Positions 27,541 through 35,948 of a stretch of 64,000 bases of DNA are shown here, one piece after another. The DNA is from Pseudomonas poae (GTDB lineage: Bacteria > Pseudomonadota > Gammaproteobacteria > Pseudomonadales > Pseudomonadaceae): the NCBI GenBank assembly GCA_028869255.1, contig CP110972.1:2051001-2115000 (forward strand). Reading direction: 5' to 3'. The translations under genes were made by a program, and so were the position numbers. A model generated the notes under the pieces. It saw only the letters and a program-made list of their open reading frames with translations, was not told the origin of the DNA and made no database searches. The first letter of the stretch is position 1, and the number at the start of each line of letters is the position of its first letter.

Positions 27541-28821
27541 ATGAACCAGAGTCTGGCAGCGCCAAGTGTATGGGCCGACGGCAAGCGGCACCTGTGGTGG
27601 TTGGGCATCCTGCCCCTGGCCACCCCCTTGTTGTCCGGTGCCCTGGCCATCACGACCGGCATCCAGCAACTGTGGTGGGTCGGTGTGCTGGTGATCTTCG
27701 GCCTGATCCCGCTGATCGACGGCCTGCTCGGTGAAGACGTGAGCAACCCGCCCGAGTCCGCCGTCAGCCACCTTGAATCCCAAAGCTACTACCGTTGGAT
27801 CGTCTACACCGGCGTGGTGTTTGTGATCGCCTCGGTGGTGATCACTGGCTGGCTGGCTGCAGGCGGTATCGACTGGATCATCCAGGGCGGCCTGGTGCAG
27901 GCTGCGGCGCAGCTGGAGCCGTCCAGCTGGCTGTCGCACGCCGCCGGCTACATCACGGCGCGCACTCAGCTGCAGGGTGAGCCGAGCTGGTTTACCTACT
28001 TGGGCATGGCCATGTCGACCGGCGCCGCCACCGGCATCGCGATCAACACCGCCCATGAACTGGGGCACAAACCCAACGCACTGGAAGTGTTCCTGGCCAA
28101 GGTCACCCTGGCGCCGACGTTTTACGGGCACTTTTACACCGAACACAACCGTGGCCATCACGTGCGTGTTGCCACGCCGGAAGACCCGGCCAGCTCGCGA
28201 CTGGGGGAGAGCTTCTGGGCTTTCCTGCCGCGCTCGGTATGGTTCAGTGCGCGCTCGGCCTGGAACCTGGAGCGTGAGCGCCTGCGCAAACTCGGCCTGC
28301 CGGCCTGGCACTGGCGCAACGGTGTACTCAGTGCCTGGCTGTACAGCGTGGTGTTGTGGGGCGCGATGATTGTCTGGCTGGGGGCGGCAGTGATTCCGTT
28401 CCTGATTATCCAGGGCATCTACGGGTTCTCGTTGCTCGAAGTCGTTAACTATGTCGAGCACTACGGCCTCAAACGCCAGAAGTTGCCCAACGGTCGTTAT
28501 GAGCGGTGTTCGCCTCGGCACTCCTGGAACAGTAACCGTATTGTCACCAATATCTTTCTGTTCCAGTTGCAACGGCATTCCGATCACCATGCCAATCCAA
28601 CTCGCAGTTATCAGTCGTTGCGCCACTTTGATGAGTCACCGCAACTGCCGTATGGCTACGCCAGCATGATTGTCTGGGCCTATGTGCCGTACTTGTGGCG
28701 ACGGCGCATGGACCATCGGGTGCTTAATCATTACGCCGGGGATATTACCCTGACCAATCTTCAACCTTCACAACGCTTGAAGTATCTGGAGAAGTACAGC
28801 AACAGCGCCAAGCCGTTCTGA
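27541..28821 (+). CDS. alkB: Alkane 1-monooxygenase AlkB
   Basis: The 426-residue integral-membrane non-haem diiron hydroxylase would convert n-alkanes to 1-alkanols. Start MNQSLAAPSVW is chosen; an in-frame upstream extension lacks family character. Six hydrophobic helices are visible. The histidine boxes are HELGHK at about 172, EHNRGHHVRVATPEDPA at 201 and LQRHSDHHANPTRSYQSLRH at 343-362, plus NYVEHYGL, the family signature. No rubredoxin domain is fused at the C-terminus (ends NSAKPF) and no rubredoxin or rubredoxin reductase gene is in the window, so electron donors must be elsewhere. It is followed by two PraB-like genes, the arrangement known from alkane-degrading pseudomonads. Confidence 0.95.
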   Translation: MNQSLAAPSVWADGKRHLWWLGILPLATPLLSGALAITTGIQQLWWVGVLVIFGLIPLIDGLLGEDVSNPPESAVSHLESQSYYRWIVYTGVVFVIASVVITGWLAAGGIDWIIQGGLVQAAAQLEPSSWLSHAAGYITARTQLQGEPSWFTYLGMAMSTGAATGIAINTAHELGHKPNALEVFLAKVTLAPTFYGHFYTEHNRGHHVRVATPEDPASSRLGESFWAFLPRSVWFSARSAWNLERERLRKLGLPAWHWRNGVLSAWLYSVVLWGAMIVWLGAAVIPFLIIQGIYGFSLLEVVNYVEHYGLKRQKLPNGRYERCSPRHSWNSNRIVTNIFLFQLQRHSDHHANPTRSYQSLRHFDESPQLPYGYASMIVWAYVPYLWRRRMDHRVLNHYAGDITLTNLQPSQRLKYLEKYSNSAKPF

Positions 28822-28953
28822 TCTGAAGTAACCGGTTATGCATCTACTCGGGGCCCGTGTGCTGCGCGGGTCTGTTTCGCCCAAGGTTTACCGATTTAGT
28901 GGCAACAAAGTTGTTTGACCCGAACAAAAATAATTAAAGGGAAGGACGTACAC

Positions 28954-29448
28954 ATGCAATCAACTGCCAAGTTCACTACCTCTATCGTATTGGCTGCGCT
29001 GGGCCTGATCACCTGTCACCAGGCCCAGGCCGCCCGTATCGAACCGGCCGGCAGCGTCTTTACCGCCCAAGGCCCGATCAGCTTCTCCAAAGGCGCGCTG
29101 ATCAGTGCCGACTGCACCATCAAGGTTGCCGGCAAAGTCGCTGCCGACGGCGCTTCGGTGGCTGTCGAGAAAGTTGAATTCGACGGCGGCCTCAAGTGCA
29201 GCCGGGTCGAAGCCATCAACTTGCCGTGGGTGTTAGTTGCCAAAGATACTAGGAGCGGTTCCATGTCGAAGATCAGCGTGGACGTGCACGCCTTCGGCCT
29301 GGGTGGCAAGTGCGGGCCGTCTACCGCCGACGGCACCTGGGATAACGCCACCGGCAAGTTGGAAGCGGCGAATGTGCCGATTGGCGAAGACTGCAAGATC
29401 AAGACGGTGTCGATCAAGATGCCGCCGAACTTCAAAGTTGTTGAATAA
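28954..29448 (+). CDS. PraA/PraB-like exported protein linked to alkane oxidation (copy 1)
   Basis: The ATG at 28954 gives 164 residues with a Sec signal peptide ending at about HQAQA. The mature part aligns by eye with its neighbour at 29580: ADCTIKVAGKVAADGAS, LPWVL, and a C-terminal DCKIKTVSI. It carries four cysteines at equivalent places, so two disulfides are likely in the periplasm or outside the cell. PraA/PraB proteins assist growth on long alkanes, possibly at the hydrocarbon-cell interface. It lies 132 bp after alkB, with a GC hairpin-like CCCGTG-N5-CGCGGG in the gap. Confidence 0.75.
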   Translation: MQSTAKFTTSIVLAALGLITCHQAQAARIEPAGSVFTAQGPISFSKGALISADCTIKVAGKVAADGASVAVEKVEFDGGLKCSRVEAINLPWVLVAKDTRSGSMSKISVDVHAFGLGGKCGPSTADGTWDNATGKLEAANVPIGEDCKIKTVSIKMPPNFKVVE

Positions 29449-29579
29449 GCGTCGGATGTTGAAGCGGTATTGAATTGAAATTTGGCTGGAAAGGGAAGTT
29501 CTGCAGTTTCACCGTGACCTCTCGTTCATGGCCATTACCCCCTGGCGAAATGACTCGCCATAACATGTGAGGAATAACA

Positions 29580-30083
29580 ATGAAAAGTTTGAAAACCCTC
29601 GTTTGTGCATCTTCTTTTGCGCTGTGCTTCGGTGCAGTTTCGATGGCCAATGCGGCAACTATCGCGCCTGCCGGTGCGGGGTTCACAACTACCGGTTCGA
29701 TTACTGTAACGTCGCCAGCCTCCTTGAACCTCCCGGTTACGTGCAACATCGTCTTTACCGGGACCGTCGCCGCCAACGGCTCTGGCGCCTCTATCACCGG
29801 CGCCTCTGTCAGCGGTTCCAACTCGCTGTGTGCGGTCCCAGTTCTGCAGGGGCTGCCATGGGCGCTCACCGTTACGGGGGGCGGCCCGACGGACTTTGCC
29901 GGCACGGTGTCGGGCGTGAAATTCAAGATCCTGTCTGACTGCAGCGCTTCTCCGGTGACCATCCAGGTCGGCTTTAACAACGGCACCAATACGCTGAAGG
30001 TGCCAAGCACTCAGACCGTGGGTTCTTGCAAAATCACTGCGTTGACCGCAGTGCCAAGCCCTGCCTTTACCGTTACTCCCTAA
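29580..30083 (+). CDS. praB: Alkane oxidation protein activator PraB-like (copy 2)
   Basis: The 167-residue exported protein begins MKSLKTLVCASSFALCFGA, with cleavage expected after ANA. The mature part is rich in Gly, Thr, Ser and Val and contains four cysteines (TCNI, LCAV, DCSA, SCKI) matching the upstream paralogue. I recognise it as the family called alkane oxidation protein activator PraB. The segment GLPWALTVTGGGPTDFAGTV is characteristic. It ends before a strong hairpin at 30127-30150. Its upstream gap contains TTGAATTGAAATTT, related to the half-sites before alkB and fadE. Confidence 0.8.
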   Translation: MKSLKTLVCASSFALCFGAVSMANAATIAPAGAGFTTTGSITVTSPASLNLPVTCNIVFTGTVAANGSGASITGASVSGSNSLCAVPVLQGLPWALTVTGGGPTDFAGTVSGVKFKILSDCSASPVTIQVGFNNGTNTLKVPSTQTVGSCKITALTAVPSPAFTVTP

Positions 30084-30126
30084 GCGGCTGCACGCGCTTG
30101 ACGTGATGATCACACGTTGAAAAGAG

Positions 30127-30150
30127 CAAGTGCCTCGAAAGAGGCACTTG
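30127..30150 (+). terminator. Hairpin terminator after praB
   Basis: CAAGTGCCTC and GAGGCACTTG form a perfect 10-bp stem with a GAAA loop, preceded by an A-rich stretch and followed by TTG. It lies 44 bp after the praB stop and 60 bp before the porin start. The T tract is short, so it may terminate only partly or protect an RNA end. Confidence 0.7.
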
Positions 30151-30210
30151 TTGCGGCTGGCCAGATCGGGAAAGCCGACCGTGGTGGATAAAAACAATAA
30201 GGAGTGCAGC

Positions 30211-31626
30211 ATGAATAATAAGAAACAACCGGCGCGCACGTTACTGGGCCTGGCGATCATGGGCGGGCTCCTGGCAATGACAGGCACTGCGCAAGCGGGC
30301 GGCTTTGCCACGCCGACGTTCGGGGCCGAAGGCTGGGGCCGTGCGTTCGGTGGGGGGTCGATGTTCAAGAATGATCCGTCATCGGCCTATAACAACCCGG
30401 CGGCAATGGCGTTTATCGATCACAATATTTCGCAATTCAACGTTGACTATGCACGCATCAATATCAAGTACAAGGGCACTGCCAGAGACTATGCGGGCAA
30501 TCCTACTTCGGCCACGACCATCGACCCCGACACCTTTGAATTCAATTCGGTGCCGCGCACCGGTGATGGCGGGCAAGGCGGCTTTACCGCGTGGCTGCCG
30601 ACCGGCTTTATGGTCATGCCCATCGGTGATCGCTTCGCCTTTGGCCTGAGCCAGGTGGTGCCCTTGGGCGCACGTACCACGTGGGACAATGATTGGAAGG
30701 GCCGCGATTTTGCGGTCGACACGCATATCGAAACCGTGGGTCTGACGGGCTCGCTGTCGTTCAAGGTCAACGATGAATTCTCCATCGGCGGTGGTGCGAT
30801 TGTTCAGCACACCAAAGGTTTCGTCAGCCAGAACGTCGACTTGTATGCCGCCGCAGCGCTGGCGCCCAATTCGATTCCATTTCCGGCGGGCGTCGGCTAT
30901 TCGCTGATGCGCGTCAAAGTCGACAATACCTCGGTGGGCTGGTTTGCCGGCCTGGCCTGGAAGCCGACTCCCCAAGACACCCTCGGGTTGAACTACCACG
31001 CCAAGATCAAGAATAAACTTGAGGGTAAATACAACATCTACGCCGACCCAGGCTCCACGGCCCTGATTGAAGGTGGGTTGCCCGGCCTGTTGTACCCCGG
31101 CCTTAACCTCCAGATGAACGGTAAAGCCTCGACCCAACTGGATGTTCCGGCCAACGCCTCGTTCGACTGGGTGCACCAGTTCACCGATCGTTTTGCCCTC
31201 GGCGCAAGCGTCACCTGGACGCAGTGGTCATCGTTCAAGAGCCTGACCTTGAAGTCCGAGGGGTCGACGATTGTTGCCATTCCTTACAACTACAAGGACG
31301 CCTGGATGGTCTCCCTTGGCGGCGACTACAAACTCACCGATGACTTCACCCTGCGCGCCGGTGTGGCCACCGACCAGACGCCAACCCGCAACTCCACCCG
31401 TGACCCGCGCATCCCCGACGGTGACCGGATCTTCACGTCCCTGGGCTTCGGCTACAAGGTGCGTGCTATCCCGGGCCTTGGCATCGACGGTTCCTACTCC
31501 CACCAGTTCGTTGAGAAGGCCAAGCTGAAAACCCAGAACCAGGACCGCCTGGGCGGTGCAACCCTGGATGGCAAAGCCGACGCCTACGGCGATGTGGTCA
31601 GCCTGGGGGTCACCTACGAGTTCTGA
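30211..31626 (+). CDS. FadL/TodX-family outer-membrane transporter for long-chain hydrophobic substrates
   Basis: The ATG at 30211 follows AAGGAG and gives 471 residues. A Sec signal ends in TAQA, and the mature N-terminus begins GGFATPTFGAEGWGRAFGGG, followed by DPSSAYNNPAAMAF, the family's hatch signature. Alternating strands continue to a C-terminal aromatic residue (LGVTYEF), typical of an outer-membrane barrel. It likely imports alkanes or fatty acids for the surrounding enzymes. A hairpin at 31648-31671 ends the transcript. Confidence 0.9.
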   Translation: MNNKKQPARTLLGLAIMGGLLAMTGTAQAGGFATPTFGAEGWGRAFGGGSMFKNDPSSAYNNPAAMAFIDHNISQFNVDYARINIKYKGTARDYAGNPTSATTIDPDTFEFNSVPRTGDGGQGGFTAWLPTGFMVMPIGDRFAFGLSQVVPLGARTTWDNDWKGRDFAVDTHIETVGLTGSLSFKVNDEFSIGGGAIVQHTKGFVSQNVDLYAAAALAPNSIPFPAGVGYSLMRVKVDNTSVGWFAGLAWKPTPQDTLGLNYHAKIKNKLEGKYNIYADPGSTALIEGGLPGLLYPGLNLQMNGKASTQLDVPANASFDWVHQFTDRFALGASVTWTQWSSFKSLTLKSEGSTIVAIPYNYKDAWMVSLGGDYKLTDDFTLRAGVATDQTPTRNSTRDPRIPDGDRIFTSLGFGYKVRAIPGLGIDGSYSHQFVEKAKLKTQNQDRLGGATLDGKADAYGDVVSLGVTYEF

Positions 31627-31647
31627 TCCGTAATGCCGGCGTGACCT

Positions 31648-31671
31648 GGCAGTCAGACGCATCTGTCTGCC
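31648..31671 (+). terminator. Hairpin terminator after the FadL-type porin
   Basis: GGCAGTCAGA and TCTGTCTGCC pair at nine of ten positions around a CGCA loop, and GTGTTTCAT follows. It lies 21 bp after the porin stop codon. It separates the porin transcript from the fadE operon, whose own regulatory region starts downstream. Confidence 0.6.
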
Positions 31672-31794
31672 GTGTTTCATGCCGGTCATGCATCGAGGGG
31701 TCGCCGACGCGACCCGCTCTGATTCCCCTGATAAATCATGCGACCAGGCTGACCCAATCAGCCTGTTAGTGTTTTGCCAAAGCATTAAATAAAA

Positions 31795-31816
31795 ATTTCA
31801 AAACAAAATTTGAATT
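31795..31816. promoter_or_regulatory. Candidate operator upstream of fadE: ATTTCAA-N8-TTGAATT
   Basis: ATTTCAA (31795-31801) and TTGAATT (31810-31816) are separated by exactly 8 bp, as in the alkB upstream region, with six of seven arm positions complementary. The site lies 94 bp before the fadE ATG in an AT-rich patch of the 283-bp gap 31627-31909, which otherwise holds only the porin terminator. A common regulator for alkB and the beta-oxidation operon is inferred. Confidence 0.5.
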
Positions 31817-31909
31817 TGGCTTTGCAAGTTTGTAGTGTGGTTTTACGCCGCCGGTCATTTCGACCCGCCCGCGCTTTTGCCATGCCCTGAATCGAGTAGA
31901 GGTATCCCC

Positions 31910-34435
31910 ATGGTTATCTGGTTATTGGTGGGTTTCGCAGCCGCGATTGCCCTGGCGTATCGACAAGCTGGCGCCGCGCTGTGGTTGGGCGCCGGGCTGA
32001 TCTGGCTGGCGCTGGGTTATCTGTTCAATGTGGTGGCAGGTTTCGGGACCGGCGTCACGGCGCTGCTGGTGATAGCACCGGCGTTGCTGATGACAGTCAA
32101 ACCCCTGCGCCGCACGTTGTTGACCAGCAAGGCCCTGAGCCTGTTTCGTACGATCATGCCGGCGATGTCCGACACCGAACGTGCGGCCATCGAGTCCGGC
32201 ACGGTCTGGTGGGACGCCGAGTTATTCAGCGGCAGGCCCAACTGGCAGCGCCTGTTGCAAGCCGCACCGGCCCGCCTGAGCGCCGAGGAGCAAGCCTTCC
32301 TCGACAATGAAGTGGAAACCCTGTGCGACATCGCCAACGACTGGGAAACCACCCAGGTCTGGCAGGACATGTCCCCCGAAGGCTGGCAATACACCAAGGA
32401 CGCCGGGTTCCTCGGCATGATCATTCCCAAGCAGTACGGCGGCAAAGGCTTCTCCCACTATGCGCATTCCCAAGTGGTGATGAAGCTGTCGACGCGCTGC
32501 TCGGCGGCGGCGATTTCGGTGATGGTACCCAACTCCCTGGGCCCGGCCGAGTTGCTGCTGCACTACGGCACCGACGCCCAGCGCAATTACTACCTGCCGC
32601 GCCTGGCCCGCGGTGAAGACATTCCGTGCTTTGCCCTGACCAGCCCCTATGCCGGCTCGGATGCCGGGGCGATTCCGGACCAGGGCATCGTCTGCAAAGG
32701 CACGCATGAAGGTGAGCAAGTGCTGGGTTTTCGTGTGACCTGGGACAAGCGCTATATCACCCTGGGCCCCATTGCCACGGTGCTGGGCCTGGCGTTTCGC
32801 GCTGAAGACCCGGACGGGTTGCTCGGCCAGCCAGGTTCGCTGGGTATCACTTGCGCGCTGATCCCGACCTCGCATCCGGGGGTGAACAGCGGCCGCCGCC
32901 ACTGGCCGTTGAACGCTGTGTTTCAGAACGGTCCTACAACCGGCAAGGATGTCTTCATTCCACTGGAATGGGTGATCGGCGGCCGCGAGCAAGTCGGCAA
33001 CGGCTGGCGCATGCTGATGGAATGCCTGGCCGCCGGCCGCGCAATTTCGCTGCCGTCGGCCAACGTTGGCCTGGGCAAAGTCGCGGTGCGTGGCACTACC
33101 GCCTACGCGGCTATGCGCAAGCAGTTTGGCCTGCCCATCGGCAAGTTCGAAGGCGTGCAGGCGCCACTGGCGCGCATGGCCGGGCATTTGTATGCCTGTG
33201 ATGCGGTGCGCAAAGTGTCGGTGGCCTCCCTGGACGCGGGGGAGAAACCCTCGGTGATCTCGGCCATCGCCAAATATCACGTGACCGAGCGCGCACGCAT
33301 TATCGTCAACGACGGCATGGATATCGTCGCCGGCAAGGGCATTTGCATGGGGCCGAATAACTTCCTGGCCCGCGCCTACCAGCAAAGCCCCATCGCGATT
33401 ACGGTGGAAGGCGCGAACATCATGACGCGCTGCCTGATCATCTTTGGCCAGGGGCTGATCCGTTGTCATCCCTATGTGTTCCGCGAGATGGAAGCGGCGC
33501 GCAACCCGGATCGGCGCAAGGCCCTGGAGGCGTTCGACAGCGCGATGTTCGGCCATATCAGCTTTGTGCTGGCCAACAGCGTACGTGCGGTGGTGCATTC
33601 CCTTACAGGCGGGCGGCTGATTTCTGTCCCGGCCAAGACCGACCCGGCGCTGGCGTCCTACTATCGCCAGGCCAATCGTCTGTCGGTGGTGTTGGCGCTG
33701 ATCTCGGATATTTCCATGGGCGTGCTGGGCGGTGCCCTCAAGCGCAAGGAAAGTATCACCGGGCGTCTGGGGGATATTCTGTCGCAGCTGTACATCCTTT
33801 CCTGCGTGCTCAAGCGCTTTGAAGATGACGGCCGGCCCCAGGCGGACCTGCCACTGGTGCATTGGGCGGCTCAGGACGCGTTGCTGCGCGCCCATGAAGC
33901 CCTGGCCGAAGTGCTCGCTAACTACCCGTCGAAAGCCGCTGCCGCGGTGGTGCGGGGCTTGAGCTTCCCGTTCGGTATTGCGCTGCCTAAACCGTCCGAT
34001 CAGTTGCTGACCCAGGTCGCTGAAGTGGTGCAGACACCGGGCGAAACCCGTGACCGTTTGCTGGCCGATTCCTACATTCCACGTCCAGAAATCGACAAGC
34101 TGGCGTATGGCGAAATGGGTTTTCGCTTGTTGCCGCAAGTCGAGTTGATCGACGCCCGCCTCAAACCCGCGATCAAACAAGGTTTGCTCGACCCGTTGCC
34201 GATCTCTGCCACCGCCTTTGCCGCCTGGCGCGTCAAGGCGCGGGCATTGGAGCTGATCAGCGAAGACGAAGACGCCTTGCTGGCGCGCTATGTGGAATAC
34301 GCCGACCACGGCATCCAGGTGGACGATTTCCCGCAGGACTTCGGTTTGCTGGAGGCTTTGCAACAGCGCAAGCAGGCGTTGGAACCGACCCCCAAGCGCC
34401 GCACCAGCCACAGCGAAAACGCCTCGGTCAACTAA
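31910..34435 (+). CDS. fadE: FadE-type acyl-CoA dehydrogenase
   Basis: The 841-residue product catalyses the first step of beta-oxidation, acyl-CoA to trans-2-enoyl-CoA. The ATG at 31910 follows GTAGAGG. Two hydrophobic N-terminal segments (MVIWLLVGFAAAIALAY and ALWLGAGLIWLALGYLF) are followed by the long FadE/YafH-type dehydrogenase: GMIIPKQYGGKGFSHYAHSQ, CFALTSPYAGSDAGAIPDQG, PLNAVFQNGPTTGKDVFIPLEWV, and SPIAITVEGANIMTR, which includes the likely catalytic Glu. The length fits the roughly 815-residue E. coli enzyme. A REP doublet separates it from the next gene, so the downstream genes may form their own transcript. Confidence 0.93.
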   Translation: MVIWLLVGFAAAIALAYRQAGAALWLGAGLIWLALGYLFNVVAGFGTGVTALLVIAPALLMTVKPLRRTLLTSKALSLFRTIMPAMSDTERAAIESGTVWWDAELFSGRPNWQRLLQAAPARLSAEEQAFLDNEVETLCDIANDWETTQVWQDMSPEGWQYTKDAGFLGMIIPKQYGGKGFSHYAHSQVVMKLSTRCSAAAISVMVPNSLGPAELLLHYGTDAQRNYYLPRLARGEDIPCFALTSPYAGSDAGAIPDQGIVCKGTHEGEQVLGFRVTWDKRYITLGPIATVLGLAFRAEDPDGLLGQPGSLGITCALIPTSHPGVNSGRRHWPLNAVFQNGPTTGKDVFIPLEWVIGGREQVGNGWRMLMECLAAGRAISLPSANVGLGKVAVRGTTAYAAMRKQFGLPIGKFEGVQAPLARMAGHLYACDAVRKVSVASLDAGEKPSVISAIAKYHVTERARIIVNDGMDIVAGKGICMGPNNFLARAYQQSPIAITVEGANIMTRCLIIFGQGLIRCHPYVFREMEAARNPDRRKALEAFDSAMFGHISFVLANSVRAVVHSLTGGRLISVPAKTDPALASYYRQANRLSVVLALISDISMGVLGGALKRKESITGRLGDILSQLYILSCVLKRFEDDGRPQADLPLVHWAAQDALLRAHEALAEVLANYPSKAAAAVVRGLSFPFGIALPKPSDQLLTQVAEVVQTPGETRDRLLADSYIPRPEIDKLAYGEMGFRLLPQVELIDARLKPAIKQGLLDPLPISATAFAAWRVKARALELISEDEDALLARYVEYADHGIQVDDFPQDFGLLEALQQRKQALEPTPKRRTSHSENASVN

Positions 34436-34442
34436 GAACACA

Positions 34443-34552
34443 CCCGATCCAACTGTGGGAGCGGGCTTGCTCGCGAAGGCGGTCTATCAGAAGCCTATGT
34501 GTGGGCTGACCCACCGCATTCGCGAGCAAGCCCGCTCCCACACTGGATCGGG
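34443..34552. repeat. REP doublet (inverted pair), GGGAGCGGGCTTGCTCGCGA type
   Basis: TGTGGGAGCGGGCTTGCTCGCGAA-type sequence at about 34454-34477 is repeated in inverse orientation at 34519-34543. The symmetry extends outward to CCCGATCC (34443-34450) and GGATCGGG (34545-34552). This is a Pseudomonas REPIN-like element in the fadE-fabG gap. The long extended stem may also act as a terminator. Confidence 0.9.
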
Positions 34553-34589
34553 TTTACAAGGCAGGATTGTGTTGTGAGTGAATCTATCT

Positions 34590-35948
34590 ATGAGTGACAG
34601 CTACCTTTCGTTCGTCAATTCCCCCTGGGGCCGGCGCCTGGCCCGGGCGGTCGGCTTGCCGCAGCCCTTGCCACTGCAGCGCCATCGCAGCGGCCAGCAG
34701 GGTCTGGCCAACCCGGTGATCGTCGCCGGGGCAGGGCGGCTCGTCACGCAGGTGCAACAGGTGTTCGCCGCCACCGACACAGTCAGCGCCACGGCGGCCA
34801 CGCTCAAGGCGCCGTCCACGGTCAAAGTGCAGGGCGCGGTGTTTGATGCCAGCGGCGTGACCAGCCTGCAACAGTTGGATGAGCTGTATGCGTTCTTCCA
34901 CGCCAATGGCAAACGTCTCGGCCAGCACGGGCGGGTGGTGGTGCTGGGCACCGCACCGGAACACTGCGCCGACTTGCCCCAGGCCATCGCCCAGCGCGCC
35001 CTCGAAGGGTTGGTGCGCTCGCTGGCCAAGGAACTGCGCCGGGCGATCACCGTGCAGTTGCTGTATGTGGCGCCGGGTGCCGAAGACGCGCTGGGCAGCA
35101 GCCTGCGGTTCTTTCTGTCGCGCCGTTCGGCCTATGTGTCCGGGCAGGTGGTGCGCCTGGACACACCGGTGGACGGCCACGTCAGCGTCAATTGGGATAA
35201 ACCTTTCGCCGCCCGCCGTGCGCTGGTCACCGGCGCCTCGCGGGGCATTGGTTTAGCGATTGCCCAGGTGCTGGCGCGGGACGGCGCCCATGTGGTGTGC
35301 GTGGACGTGCCCCAAGCCCAGCACGCGCTGACGCAAGCCGCCGACAGCGTGGGTGGCTCGGCATTGCCGCTGGACATTAGCGCAGCGGACGCGGCCGCAC
35401 TGTTGCAGGCGCATGTACGCCAATACGGCGCCTTCGACGTGGTGGTGCACAACGCCGGGATCACCCGCGACAAGACCCTCGCCAAGATGAGCGAAGCGGC
35501 CTGGCGCAGTGTGCTGGCGGTCAACCTCGAAGCGCCGTTGCTCTTGAGCACGGCCTTGCTGGCACACCAGGGCTTGAACCCTGGCGGGCGCATTGTTTGT
35601 GTGTCGTCGATTTCCGGCATCGCCGGCAACCTGGGGCAAAGCAACTACGCCACCTCCAAGGCGGGGGTGATCGGCCTGGTGCAGGGGCTGGCACCGCAGG
35701 CGGCGGCGCAGCAGGTCACGGTGAATGCGGTGGCGCCGGGGTTTATCGAAACCCAGATGACCGCGAAAATCCCGCTGATGATTCGCGAAGCGGGGCGGCG
35801 CATGAACTCGCTGTCCCAGGGGGGCAGCCGATCGACGTGGCCGAGACCATTGCCTGGCTGGCGCACCCGGCGTCGGGCGGGGTCAATGGCCAAGTCGTAC
35901 GCGTGTGCGGCCAAAGCCTGCTGGGAGCTTGAGCCATGGACTACGTGA
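34590..35948 (+). CDS. fabG: Long-form 3-oxoacyl-ACP/CoA reductase (FabG4-like), C-terminus altered by a frameshift
   Basis: From the ATG at 34590 (a GTG at 34578 is an alternative) the protein has an N-terminal non-catalytic Rossmann-like region of about 200 residues, then a catalytic SDR domain. That domain contains TGASRGIG at about 215, [35 protein letters not shown] with Tyr/Lys, and [14 protein letters not shown]. This is the high-molecular-weight FabG layout. At 35819-35824 a run of six Gs breaks the frame. With a seventh G the protein would continue [15 protein letters not shown] to CGQSLLGA and stop at 35932, just before the next ATG. As given, the last ~40 residues are unrelated and overlap the next gene by 13 bases. 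Confidence 0.88.
   Translation: MSDSYLSFVNSPWGRRLARAVGLPQPLPLQRHRSGQQGLANPVIVAGAGRLVTQVQQVFAATDTVSATAATLKAPSTVKVQGAVFDASGVTSLQQLDELYAFFHANGKRLGQHGRVVVLGTAPEHCADLPQAIAQRALEGLVRSLAKELRRAITVQLLYVAPGAEDALGSSLRFFLSRRSAYVSGQVVRLDTPVDGHVSVNWDKPFAARRALVTGASRGIGLAIAQVLARDGAHVVCVDVPQAQHALTQAADSVGGSALPLDISAADAAALLQAHVRQYGAFDVVVHNAGITRDKTLAKMSEAAWRSVLAVNLEAPLLLSTALLAHQGLNPGGRIVCVSSISGIAGNLGQSNYATSKAGVIGLVQGLAPQAAAQQVTVNAVAPGFIETQMTAKIPLMIREAGRRMNSLSQGGSRSTWPRPLPGWRTRRRAGSMAKSYACAAKACWELEPWTT

Noticed and set aside
32222..34441. A 739-codon open frame antisense to fadE
   Set aside because: Same codon-bias effect; no motif, and fadE is fully recognisable on the + strand.
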